From contig OU862917.1 in the NCBI GenBank assembly GCA_917880885.1, forward strand, positions 23,672,104 to 23,736,103: a DNA stretch of 64,000 nucleotides, written 5' to 3'. The notes under the pieces were generated by a model. The model did no database searches. It saw nothing but the letters and a program-made list of their open reading frames with translations, and had not been told where the DNA came from. The position numbers and the translations under genes are program-made. This DNA comes from Limnephilus marmoratus (taxonomy: Eukaryota > Arthropoda > Insecta > Trichoptera > Limnephilidae). Below, one piece after another: positions 45,226 through 55,975 of the stretch (its first letter is position 1; each line of letters starts with the position of its first letter).

Positions 45226-46815
45226 TTGTCATTGATGAGGATTTTAGGGGAACACAAAAATATTCCAGTTTTGGCGGCTAACAGATTGCAGCGTTATGGC
45301 ATTATATTAGCCGGATTTGCGTATACGGTAGAATTTGTTAAGTCATGTCATAATCATGCGGATTTTCTATCTCGGCTTCCGGTAGAAAATTCTCAAGAAG
45401 AATTTGAAGATGATTATGGATCAGATTTTGTGTGTTATGTAGATAAATGCGAGCACATAGATATCAAGCTCATTTCCACAGCTATAGAGACAGACACGGT
45501 TATTCAGGAAGTTTTAACGTGTTTGCGTAAGGGCTGGCCAAAACGAGTTGGTCGAGATGATGTACTGTGGAGATTCTGGGTTAAGAGAAACGAAATGTCC
45601 ATAGTCAAGGATTGCCTTTTCTGGCAACATAGAATTGTCATTCCGAGTTCCTTACAAGAACATGTGCTAGAGTTATTACACAGATCTCATTTAGGAATAG
45701 TTAAAATGAAGGGCCTAGCAAAAGCTTATTTTTGGTGGCCATCACTGAACAATGACATTGAAAAAATGGTTCTAAAATGTGATGATTGCGCGGCTATGAG
45801 GCCGGCACCTTCTAAGAGTCATTTGTCAGTGTGGCCGAACCCTGGGGCAACTTGGAGTAGGGTGCATGTAGACTACTGCGGACCGGTAGCAGGAAAAATG
45901 TTTCTTGTAATTTGTGACGCTTTTTCCAAGTGGATCGATTGCTTAGAGGTTCCAAGGGCGGATTCGTTTAACACGATTAAGGAATTGAGAAGAATTTTCT
46001 CTAATTTTGGTAACCCTGATTGCATAGTTTCGGATAATGGAACAGCATTTTCTAGTGTAGAGTTTAAAGAATTTCTTAAAGAGAATAACATAGAATTTTT
46101 AAATTCACCGGTAAAATTCCCTCAGTGTAATGGACAAGCTGAAAATTCAGTTAGAACGGTAAAAAATTTTTTAAAAAAAATTATGGTTAGGAATAATTTT
46201 CCAGTAAATTATGGAAGTAGATTATGTGATTTTTTATCTGATTATCGAAATTCGCCACATTGCACAACGGGATTAGAACCGGCAGTCTTGATGTTTGGTA
46301 GGAGACTGAAATCAACTTTCAGTAGTTTAATTCCTAAAACCACTCAGGAAGATGTGTCAGAACAGAGAAAAATAGCTAACGATAATATAAAAAGGAGTCA
46401 AGATAATCAAATAAGGAATTATGGGGGCGTAAAAATTAGGAATTTACATGTTGGTCAAAAGTGTCTGGTCAAGGACTTCCGTCAGGTGAATAAAGTTGGT
46501 TGGGTTAGAGGTATTGTAGAAAGGAAAGTGGGTAAAAAAGTTTATATCGTTAGGATCTGTGGTACTCCGTTGACTTGGAAGAGGCATATTGATCAGTTAA
46601 AGAGTTTATCTGTGAGATGGGAAGAGGAGAGTGAAGATAATAACCCACCCACCGCGTCTGAGGTCACGAAATGCGCTTCAGACGAGTTGGGGACCTCAGC
46701 TTTGTTGAAGGGGCTAACGTGGAGTTCTCTTGATTTCAGATTACCAGCGGATGATCGAGAGCAAACTACTCAACTAAGACCTTGGGAAGGAAGGCTCCGT
46801 TCAAGGCGTTCATAA
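45226..46815 (+). CDS. Gypsy RNase H remnant and integrase
   Basis: An open frame of about 530 codons. It begins at the end of RNase H (LGEHKNIPVLAANRLQRYGI) and passes HNHADFLSRLP to a complete integrase: the zinc-binding HRSH and CDDC pair, and the catalytic residues in HVDYCGP (D), IVSDNGTAF (D) and GQAENSVRTV (E). The spacing is typical of gypsy integrases. The C-terminal domain has VGQKCLVKDF and GWVRGIVERKVGKK. It has no own start context, since it was part of a polyprotein. The integrase residues are all intact, yet without RT the element cannot copy itself. Confidence 0.85.
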   Translation: MSLMRILGEHKNIPVLAANRLQRYGIILAGFAYTVEFVKSCHNHADFLSRLPVENSQEEFEDDYGSDFVCYVDKCEHIDIKLISTAIETDTVIQEVLTCLRKGWPKRVGRDDVLWRFWVKRNEMSIVKDCLFWQHRIVIPSSLQEHVLELLHRSHLGIVKMKGLAKAYFWWPSLNNDIEKMVLKCDDCAAMRPAPSKSHLSVWPNPGATWSRVHVDYCGPVAGKMFLVICDAFSKWIDCLEVPRADSFNTIKELRRIFSNFGNPDCIVSDNGTAFSSVEFKEFLKENNIEFLNSPVKFPQCNGQAENSVRTVKNFLKKIMVRNNFPVNYGSRLCDFLSDYRNSPHCTTGLEPAVLMFGRRLKSTFSSLIPKTTQEDVSEQRKIANDNIKRSQDNQIRNYGGVKIRNLHVGQKCLVKDFRQVNKVGWVRGIVERKVGKKVYIVRICGTPLTWKRHIDQLKSLSVRWEEESEDNNPPTASEVTKCASDELGTSALLKGLTWSSLDFRLPADDREQTTQLRPWEGRLRSRRS

Positions 46816-47013
46816 AGGTCCCTCCCAGAGAAACAGAAATATTTAAGTTGAAATATTTAAAATCATGACTATGTTTGGTTGAATTTAGAGTATAAAATCA
46901 TGTATAAATGAAATATTTAAAATCCTATTTTTTTTGTCAAATTGTATAACTTCTTTGAAAAGAACATGTCTTGTATTTATTGTAGCCAGGGCTTGAGGTT
47001 AGGTGGGGGAGGG

Positions 47014-47293
47014 TGTGATGTAGAGTAATTAAGTATTTCATATGGAAAGAATACGATAGATGGCGGTAAGCATGTAGCTTGCACCATAGCTCGCCAGATG
47101 GCATTGGCGTACAAGAAGCAGTCTCAGAGATATACTTTGCGAGCTCCCGTGGCAAGGCTCGAGAGATTTACCTACCCCCGAATAGTAAACAGACGTAGCT
47201 AACCAGCTAGGTTATTCCAGTAAATAAACACTTTTATATTCAAAGAACCTTATTTAATAATTACTATCTGCCGAGGAAAGGGCAGACATAACA
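47014..47293 (+). repeat. Gypsy 3' LTR
   Basis: Partner of 42631-42910, with one mismatch by my count. It is preceded by the polypurine tract at about 47003-47013 and followed by the duplication attac. Confidence 0.9.
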
Positions 47294-47344
47294 ATTACGA
47301 ATACTAGTCGAACTCTGTGCAGCTTGCCATACCCTCGCTGGAAT

Positions 47345-48290
47345 ATCTGTGGAATAGACATACTGACTTTAACATTGTCGAAAGATTCCTACAGGCTATA
47401 AGAGATGTTTTTGGAGACTCGGAAAGAGAAGTGGTTTTGCAAATCAATGAGAATAAAACTAAAATAATGATGCAAACCAGAACCCCACACCACAGAATAA
47501 AAAACAAATTGAAATTTAAAGACACTTATAATTTCGAAGTGGTCGAAGAGTTTACACATCATAACTCATGACAAAGAAAACTCAGTAGAAGTAAGAAAGC
47601 GCATCACAGGCGCTAACAACACTTACTTCGCGTTTTTGCCAGTTTCAAATCCCGAAAAGTCCAGAGGAAAACCCTATATAAAACAATTATCAGAACGGTC
47701 TTGGCCTATGGATGTGTGGCGGGAACAGCTGGACACCTTCGAAAAAAAGGTACTTCGTAGAATCTTAAGAGCGGTGCGAGAGGGAGAGGCATTGGAGGGG
47801 ACCCCACCACTTTCCCAACGGCGTTAAAAGGAAACATATGGTTTCCTCCTTCACCGCACACGGCGCACACGTCAAGAATCTATTTCATTGAACGAAGCTA
47901 CATTTATTTGAACGACTCTAGACCCTCCAATGTCCATGCATACGGGGTGAGAAAGCAGTATGCAAGTACTTACATTAACTTACAAAACAGTGAGGGAGAG
48001 GCATGGAGAATCCGCCACAATAAAGCTTTACCAAGCTCTCTATCCATCTAAGGCTCCAAAGACTAAGATGGGCCGGATATGGGCATCGAATATCAAGCAC
48101 ACGAGTACCGAAGAAGGTTCTAACAGACCACCCAGGAGGTAAAAGAAAGGCGGGCAGACCTAGGCTGAGGCCGGAGGATGATGTCAGGAAGGATGCAAGA
48201 GGACTACTACATGTCGCAGTTAGGAAGACGACGGCCGAGGACGGCCGAGGACGTCTCGAAATGGGTTGTAATACCATTGAAGAGGAAGAA
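47345..48290 (+). pseudogene. Decayed RTE LINE, RT C-terminal part
   Basis: It matches the intact RTE protein at 4380-7307: a broken DFNIV where YADDLNIV is expected, then LQINENKTKIMMQTRTP, YNFEVVEEFT, FEKKVLRRIL and AVREGEA. After an insertion it continues through matches to RWAGH and GRPRL to the C-terminus near 48270. A GAA-rich end (gaagaggaagaagac) lies at 48277-48291. It has several frameshifts and is not functional. It directly abuts the right edge of the gypsy target site. Confidence 0.88.
47793..47991. mobile_element. 199-bp insertion with 13-bp target duplication
   Basis: gagggagaggcat occurs at 47780-47792 and 47992-48004. Removing one copy plus the 199 bp restores the RTE coding order (REGEA to WRI). 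The insert has GC-rich ends and AT-rich middle, no A-tail, no inverted ends that I can see and no frame. The class is unknown; the long duplication suggests a target-primed retroposon. Confidence 0.75.
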
Positions 48291-48420
48291 GACGTACTGG
48301 GGATACCACAATATAAAATGCGCCATTTTCTTTACATCATGGTGGTGTGGAAATGAGTTTACAAAATTATAATTATGTATTTTTGAATGTAGCTATTACT
48401 TTGTGGTTATCCATTATAGA

Positions 48421-48620
48421 AAAATGAAATAATTTAACTTTGTATAAACCACTTATTTGATGCGCAAATCCGACCGGTTTCGGAACAAACGTTCCTTCGT
48501 CAGGGAAAATAGTATATTATCTTAGTATAAGCTTTCCCTGACGAAGGAACGTTTGTTCCGAAAGCGGTCGGATTTGCACATCAAATAAGTGGTTTATACA
48601 AAGTTAAATTATTTCATTTT
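48421..48620. mobile_element. 200-bp foldback element
   Basis: Arms of about 88 bp (48421-48508 and 48533-48620) are nearly perfect inverted copies around a 24-base centre. Each arm contains, in one orientation, ctgacgaaggaacg, ttgttccgaaa and ggtcgga. Differences are gcgca versus gcaca, and one in the ggt/ggc run. No target duplication is evident beyond A/T runs. Confidence 0.82.
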
Positions 48621-48699
48621 TTTTTTATAATTATGTAATGAATAGCCCGAAAAAATAACATAAATTGGGAATTTCACCATTTTTTACAAAAATATTCAC

Positions 48700-49003
48700 A
48701 TTTCCGCCACTGTAACTCGTTACCTATTAGACTTAACAAAAAAAAATTTGAAACCAAAAATATTTGAAATTTTATCTTCTTTAAGTTTGTTTTGCGCAAT
48801 TTGGTCGTCAAATCAACCATTGCACAATTATTTTGAAAAAACCAAATTTTGGCACCTTCAATCCAAGATGGCGGCTCGCGCTCGACCCCCCTAATGTCGA
48901 AAACTTTTTTTTTTCTTTAGAGTCCCAATCTTAACAACATATGTCAAAATCGCTACTACACGACCTTTTGCAAGGTAAAACTCCCCACTGACTGGGCTAT
49001 AAA
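48700..49003 (-). repeat. Dispersed repeat, inverted partner of 41594-41910
   Basis: On the minus strand it reads in the same order as 41594-41910. See that entry. The stretch 49004-50479 has no gene; it includes a minus-strand LINE 3' end at about 49365-49480 (tttatttatttattt tract beside two inverted tgactgtcc motifs). Confidence 0.72.
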
Positions 49004-50474
49004 TTGAAAGAAACTTGTCGAAGTTTTATTGAGAGTTAGGAACGATGCTGGAAAAGAATTCTGAATTGAATGTACGAGCATTATTATTTTAATTTTTTAT
49101 TTACGTTACTTTGTTTTCTATAGAAGTCTTTTCTATCAAGCACCAAAGGAAAATATTTTGGTTTGAGTCACCGATACAATATTGTATTTGTAAGACTTTC
49201 TTAAAATAATGGAGATTTTACACGGACAAAACTATTTATTCAATAGAGCGCAAACAAATAATTCATCTTAATTCTTTAAAGCATAACTACGGGGTGCTTT
49301 TTCCGAAAATAATGTTTTTTGCGCCATTTGAAAGAGCAGATTACGAATTCTTTTAAATAATTTATTTATTTATTTATTTGTTTGTTCGTTTTTGTTACAA
49401 AGAATACATCAATACAAAGAAGCTTTGACTGTCCAACTAGGAAGGTCTCCCGTTCTAGGACAGTCAAATGACAGAAACATTTTGATATGCGTAAATTTAA
49501 TTTACAAATGACCGATTTGGAACGCAAATTAAAAAATCATCGCCAAAAAACTTTGTCTTACTTACTAGGCAAAAATATTTAATTATTTATAATATACGCA
49601 CAATTTAATTATTAATTAATTTAATTATTATTAATTATTTATAATTATGCACAAGTGTCCTTTACGTAGATGTTTTTTTTTTCAATATAGAAAGAAGAAA
49701 GAAATGTAAAATTTTAAGATTACTTGTAAATAAACCAAAAGAAAAATAATACATAAGAAAAATAATACATATTAATTATAAATAAACCGAAAGAAAAACA
49801 GTACATATTAATACAAAGTTAATGAAAGCAGTGAAGAAGAAACAAACAGAAAAAACCTGTACACAGTGACCTTGTTAACCCGTCTGCTTGTTTTGGAATA
49901 AATACATCCCAAAACACGTAATCGCGTCTTACTTTCGTAAGACCAGAAACCTGAGAAACATATTGCGACACTTGTCAAGATTTTCTTTCTACAATATTAA
50001 AAAAAATACATATGAACTTGATTCAACGAAATAACATTATTCTTGGTCAACAAAGTTTCACTACCTACAATTAAGCAGTTCATTTTACCCAGAAATTTAC
50101 TTTACGGGCTTGTCACACCTCCGTTCAGTTAAGTAAGTTAACGACTTGTGTCGGGACCGTATCGTGTTGAAAGCTTTGCATGTAAATTTTCCACTTGCCA
50201 TGTACATTGCGCACATGTACACTACATAAATACGGTACTAACGTCAAGAACTTAATCCTGCAACTCCCGAAGCTTTACAATGTGACTTTATTTTGTTTAG
50301 TTATTTATTGTGCAACTCTTTTATCTGTTACTTGCTGACGTGTACGCCTTGATTATTTTTTTTTACCAATGTCTTACTGGGAAGCGCATTAAAAGTGTTT
50401 TTAAATCTTTATATTTTTCCACGGTGGTTGCCATTACCAGTGATTCTTATTTTATGAATTCTGGCAAAAAACTT

Positions 50475-50665
50475 TTATGTGTCTTTGTAGATCTCCAAAA
50501 AGCATACGACCGAGTCGGTAGAAAAATCTACGGAAAATGTTGTCCAAGTATGCTGTCAATACGAATCTAATTCAAACAATTTTATATCTGTACGATGGAA
50601 GCGTTGCACGAATTAGGATGAACAGTGGTTCGACTTCACAAAAGGTTAAGCAGGGCTATTAAAGT
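50475..50665 (+). pseudogene. LINE RT fragment
   Basis: LLCVFVDLQKAYDRVGR (the first catalytic Asp motif of an RTE/R2-like RT) is followed, across a frameshift, by NLIQTILYLYDGSVARIRMN and SQKVKQGY, the block just before motif B. It is only about 60 codons and very decayed. Nothing recognisable lies between 50666 and 51190. Confidence 0.65.
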
Positions 50666-51190
50666 CACCATGGTTGTTCAATCTACGCATTGTGGAATAC
50701 AATGTATTCAAGAATAAAGAAGAGGTGGGATTGAGCGTGAAATTGAGTAATCTGAGAGAATGTTGCATATTGTATGGTGATTTCTAACAGTATGGAAGTT
50801 TTACAGTGTGTCAGATCGAGAATTTTTTTTGACATTTTAAATTTTTCCTTACTCATTGCTTTGATGGTAAGGTTAGGTTGGTTGAACAAATTGTGTACGA
50901 AGAATGAGTTAATGATACATGTAAATCTTAAGTCATGGTGTTTAAAAAGATAGGGTACGAGAACAGTGCGCAATATAATTGACAATGATCTTCCTAATTT
51001 GAATTTGAGAATATCGGTTAGGTACCAAATTTACTTAACCGATATTCGAAGAATTTTTTTTTACATGGACGCGCTTACTTTTTTTTTAATTTGAGACATC
51101 TGCAATATTTATTTAGTTAACAGATAATTCATGGGAGGAAAAGTGGAAAAAATGATAAGGGAAGTAGATGCACCTCAGGAATTCGAAACA

Positions 51191-52235
51191 TGTAGAGTCA
51201 CTTGGGGTAACCGTACGCAATTTTTACATTGGGATTTTTGTATTAAAAATCTTTATTTATATTACACATTTTTTTGATTATTGATGCGATTGATCATTAA
51301 AGCATCTCAAACAAACATAAAAACCTCAAATGGTTCATAAATCAAAAAGTTAGATAAAAAAGTTTATATGCATGTCGATTGCGTAAACTTACCCCGTGTG
51401 TGGGGTAAGTATTCGCATACCGTAGATTAAGTGTTACAACCAGATTTGGGGTTATCTTTATTAGCATTATCTTTTTGCACCCGTGTTACTAACAATATTT
51501 CACTAAAAATCATCATAGACCACATTGCTCTGACACAGTTGGTTACACAATAGCACACATCGGTAAACAAACATATAGGTAGCAGATGAAAAATTTAAAA
51601 AAAGCACGTAAAAAGTATTTTACCTAGCAATTTTCATTTTCAAATTGGATTCACTGTACACATGTCCTGCTTCAATGCGACCCTAAACGCTAGTGAATAA
51701 AGGAATGCGGGGGCTCGAAACAGGCACGATCTTGTCGGAAACATCACCGCGAACACTTAGGCCGGTTACAGTGCTCGACCGACGGTCGGTGCGTACGGTC
51801 GGTCCTGACGATACGCATGCATACGGTCAGTCCTGACGATCGCATACCCCCGACCGACCGTCGCTGCGTACCGTCATTTCACGATTGACTAACAAGCTCA
51901 CCGGACGTCGTACGCGAAATTAATTAATTAATAGCTCCTTATTATCTTCGTAGACGTATTAGGAACAGAAGACGTAGATATCACGTACACCCGATCGTCG
52001 CCCAGAGAGCATTTCTAGCTCATCGGTCGACCGATGGTCTGCATGCGCACGCGCTCGACCGACGATTCTCGTACGTACTGCGTAGTGATATACGCATGCG
52101 TACGGTCGGTCCTGCACTGAACGATTTAGGAATTTTCATACAAATGACAAGCGCGACCGACGTACGCACCAACCGTCGGTCGAGCACTGTAACCGGCCTT
52201 ACACTCCGCGTACGGTTACCCCACGTGACTCTACA
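51191..52235. mobile_element. 1.05-kb TIR element hosting a MITE
   Basis: The ends are inverted repeats of 27 bp with one mismatch: tgtagagtcacttggggtaa at 51191 and, reversed, tgtagagtcacgtggggtaa from 52235, both followed by ccgtacg. An internal hairpin at about 51390-51410 (ttaccccgtgtgtggggtaa) echoes the end motif. No transposase is visible. The right end lies only 37 bp beyond the nested MITE at 51760-52198. Confidence 0.78.
51760..52198. mobile_element. PIF/Harbinger-type MITE, 439 bp
   Basis: Inverted ends of about 38 bp start ggccggttacagtgctcgac. The 3-bp duplication TTA (51757-51759 and 52199-52201) is typical of PIF/Harbinger. The inside repeats ggtcggtcctg and acgcatgcat-like units in both orientations and is rich in CG. 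Confidence 0.85.
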
Positions 52236-54126
52236 GTTCTACGGACTTCGTTGTCAAAATCCGTTAGGAAAGGCAAATCAGAAGAGTAACAATGGTTGAA
52301 TAATACGTTACATATTTATAGACATTGTCGTGAAATTAAATTAAATAAACTTACCACAAAAATATAATGTTTTTGTAAAATAAGAAAAATGGTAAAACCT
52401 GCAACAAAATGCCATGTGGCAATGCTGCTTTTCGTTGTTGTTAAAATTCCTGAAATATTTAAATTTTACAATAAAAATAATAAGTATAATAAACTAAGTT
52501 TTAATTATTAAAATACTCCGAAGGTGTATGACCTATACCTACATGACATTTCACTTAGCCTGTCACGTTCAAATCGTGTGAGAAGATTTTAACTCTCCCA
52601 TCACGTAGCAAACGTAAAAGCAGATCTTCTTTCGTAAAAACATAGGTACCGCTGACCCTTTCCCTCACTAAAAGAGTTGTTAGAATGGAGTTCTATTAGA
52701 GAGGGGCAGATTGAAACTTAGTTCGTCGTTCTTCTTGGTTCAATATAAAAAAAAAATTGTGAAATTTTACATCACTATTCTATTTGTATGACGATGCTCG
52801 ATGACAGAGCATGTAGCTGGATGAAAAAAGAGGACGAAACAATTAACCGATCGGTGGCTCTGTTAGGGAGTATTCCTGACATTTTCCCTATTCCTATTGT
52901 AGGTAGGACCTACACCTAGTCCCCGTACGTGAAATCACAAGTTCAGACAATTTTCACGCTGGCAGCAGTATTCTTGCTCAGTATCTTGACTGCGAATGGT
53001 AAAAACGTTCAAAATTATAACTGGTGATGAAATACACAATCGGTGGAAAGTGGAATGTTTACTGTGGACAAGATACACCATTATCCTGCCTTAGTGAGAT
53101 GCTTCCTTTTCCTACATTCAGAAAGTTTTTAACAGGCTCAGTTAAATAATGTGCCTCGTTCTCATCCAGGCATCTTGGGTTCAGTTCTTCGGCTGGCTAA
53201 AAAGTCCTCCGCGTCATTGCATAAACAACATCGTCCAGCTATTATGGTGGTAGTAGGAGAGATTTACAAAGATTGTTGGGTTATTCTTCAACCGAGAATG
53301 TTTGCTTTTCTTTTTTAAAATAAAGAGCGTTTTTTCTCAAGAATTTCTAAGAAATCTATTTAAATGTTTTAATTTTTACATTAACTTTATGATTTAATAA
53401 AAAAAAGTTTATTTATGAAGAAGTGCTGTTATTATATTTGCCTTCCGAAGGCAGTATCATTATTATAATTAAAACCTTTTATTTAAACAAATTGATTTTA
53501 ACCCTAAGCAACACCCGCTATTTTCAGCCAACACAAATTCACTGGTGGGGGACCTAGGTCCCCCATAACTTTATGTTTCAGAAAAATATAAATAAGCCCT
53601 TTTTTGGGATTTATTTATTGAAAATTAATGAAAGGCATATAATAAATCCAAGAAAACTAGTTTATTACTTTTTATACAAATATGCAACATTTATAGGAAT
53701 TTCAAGCGAAGTCATCTCGTTTTTCAATCGAGCAGAACCTCTCAGGCCAGGCAAATGCACAATGATGTTATGCGCTCAATCTTGTCACCATTCTTTTTTT
53801 CCCTTTTGTACCTGATTTTGAAAATAAAATTCATTAGAGATACTGTCACTAAGATTCGTATCACCCAAGCTATCATTTTCCGAGTCACCAATGCATAAAA
53901 ATGTAATCAAAAACAATTTCTTACGTGAATACACTCGTGGGGGACCTAGGTCTCAGATCCTAGGTCCTAGGTTCTAGGTCTCAGGTAGCCCAGGCGATAT
54001 TCTTAGTATCGCCCGAGAGGTCACGAGAGAAAATGCCTTCGGAATTCGAAATAGCTGTGACGCATAATTATAATTAAACAGCGGAACTTGTTTACAAATA
54101 AATTGTGTTTAAAAAATTAAATAATA
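52236..54126. other. No gene seen; GGGGGACCTAGGTCCCCC palindrome
   Basis: TGGGGGACCTAGGTCCCCCA at 53546-53565 is a perfect 20-base palindrome. 390 bp on (53936-53992) the same gtgggggacctaggt returns, followed by a run of ctaggtc variants. The piece between them may be an old element interior. A frame 53573-53815 has no recognisable domain. Confidence 0.5.
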
Positions 54127-55427
54127 TTAGGTCCTTACATATGAAATTGGCGTTTTGCCGTACTGGCAACTTTGATCTCAAATATCTTCTCTTTGGTTAG
54201 GAATTCCAAATTCAAATTTATACAGCTATTTACTCATGTATTTGTGTTTTGAAAATTATAGTTCATTTGTTTACTCCTTAATCGTTTTTTTTCTTTGCGT
54301 CACTTAGTTTACAAAATGGAAAACTTGAAATATCGCGTTATTTACGAGTACGAGTTCCACCGTGGCACCAGTGCTGCAGAAACGGCTCGAAGGATTAATT
54401 ATGTGAATGGCGGCAGTGCCGCAAAAGAAAACACAGTTCGTTTATGGTTCCAACGTTTTCTTTCTGGAAATTTCGACCTGCAGAACAAGCCCCGTGGACG
54501 GCCGGAGACCAAAGTTAATAATGAAGAATTTAAGGCTATTGTGGAAGCGGATCCATCGCAAACCACGTCCGAGTTAGCTGCAGGCTGCGGTGTTAGTGAT
54601 AAAACTGTTTTAATCCACTTGAAGCAAATTGGGAAGGTGAAAAAGCTTGAAAGGTGGGTACCTCACGAATTGAGTGAAGCAAATCAACAAACGCGCGTTA
54701 GAACGCTAGACCACACATTGCACAACAGACGGCTACCAAATTAGAGGAGCTTCAATTGGAATGTCTAAGACATCCACCGTACTCTCCGGACCTTGCCCCA
54801 ACAGATTACTACAGATTTGACTTTCACAATAAATATTTACTCAACTTTGGCATTAATCTTCTAATAAATAAAAATGTAAAACCAACGGTGATGAGGGTAG
54901 CAAAGGTAAAGTCATGCATTTTCCAGTGTTTTGAATATAATGTCCTCCACGTGCAAAGTCGTATGTTCCCCAAACATTAACTTTCTCATAAAGTGTGTTT
55001 TATCGGAAGTGTCCTGCAGGTAAGTATGTTTCTGTATCTATTTGTAAATAATAAAATTAGATAGAGCGTAAGATTCATAATAAATTGTAAAGCGCCCTTG
55101 AGGCGATTTTTCACACAAACGGCGCTCTAGAAGTTAACCAATTATAATTATTATTATTATTACCATTTTTTTCGAAATTTGGGGAAACTTCTTGCAAGGG
55201 AAAAAATTCAACTCCGATGGGGCAGTCCAAACCGCCTTCAAAGATTTTATTGATTCCCGTCCGAATGGTTTTTTTAGTAAGGGGATCGATGAACTACCTA
55301 TGAGATGGCAAAAGTGCATAGATAGCAATGGTACATACTTTGATTAAATAAATATATAATATTTTTAAAAAAAATCGACTTTATGTTCCTCCCATACAAA
55401 ACGCCAATTTCATATGTAAGGACCTAA
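54127..55427 (+). mobile_element. Mariner element, internally deleted and with an insertion
   Basis: Perfect inverted ends of about 30 bp (ttaggtccttacatatgaaa at 54127, complement ending 55427) flanked by TA. Although the total of 1301 bp is close to a full-length mariner, the coding region lost about 140 codons. It also gained an unrelated insert of about 350 bp (54817-55168) that ends in an attattattatta tail. Confidence 0.9.
54316..55350 (+). pseudogene. Mariner transposase remnant
   Basis: The N-terminal helix-turn-helix region is intact: MENLKYRVIYEYEFHRGTSA, TVRLWFQRFLSGNFDL, ELAAGCGVSDKTVLIHLKQI and VPHELSEANQQTRVR. It then jumps at about 54708 to ARPHIAQQTATKLEELQLEC and HPPYSPDLAPTDYY, which holds the third catalytic Asp. 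The first two catalytic aspartates lie in the missing part. After the insert, the C-terminus continues with FLQGKKFNSDGAVQTAFKDF and DELPMRWQKCIDSNGTYFD. It is catalytically dead, but the DNA-binding half is complete. Confidence 0.9.
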
Positions 55428-55481
55428 TATTATCATTAAATACGTTAAAAAAAGAGACATATTATAATTTATTTTTTTTAC

Positions 55482-55893
55482 ATTAGCTCCACAGAGGTGG
55501 CCCTGAGGAAAATAATTCCCTTCAGGGCCTATGTCATCTTGGGAACGCTGTATGGAGGGTCTTTTTAGGAAAGGAAGGAGAGGAAGTTCTGTGAAGGAGA
55601 AGGGGTAGGTAGGAACCTGAGGGTCAGTGTATCCAGGAGTGACGGGCGTATGAATCCATCCCTCCCTCTGCGGTGCAAGGTGATGTTCCGAGAGAGTACT
55701 GCTAGAGAAGTCAAAAGAACTCTCTCAACCGACTGCATGCAGCTGGTCATCCGCCCCCAAGACCCAGACAAATCTCATCCCATGAACCCAGACACCCCTG
55801 CTAAGTCACCAAACGTAGCGAATGATTTGGAGTGACCTATGACAGAGGTGTTGGTTATCAAATAAATGATTCCTGGGGCGGCGGTACCCATAT
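55482..55893 (-). repeat. Family X copy 4 (minus)
   Basis: On the minus strand it runs from taccgccgccccaggaatca (55893) through gtgtctgggttcatgggatg, agcagtactctctcggaaca and acgcccgtcactcctggata, to gatgacataggccctgaagg and a final gagctaatgtaaaaaaa. It is the most complete copy in the window, about 410 bp with an A-tail. Confidence 0.78.
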
Positions 55894-55975
55894 CCCCCTT
55901 CGAAATTGAGTAATAAGTATAAAAGTTTCATTGAAATCATAGAAAACTCCAATAAGAAATACTACAAAGATTTTT

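Larger units (their letters stand above)
42631..47293 (+). mobile_element. Young gypsy element lacking most of RT/RNase H
   Basis: LTRs of 280 bp at 42631-42910 and 47014-47293 (TGTGATGTAG to GACATAACA) differ at about one site. The exact 5-bp duplication attac flanks them (42626-42630 and 47294-47298). A primer site tggcgcagccg follows the 5' LTR, and the purine tract aggtgggggaggg precedes the 3' LTR. Gag, protease, a scrap of RNase H and a full integrase are present. The RT region is missing. Confidence 0.93.
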
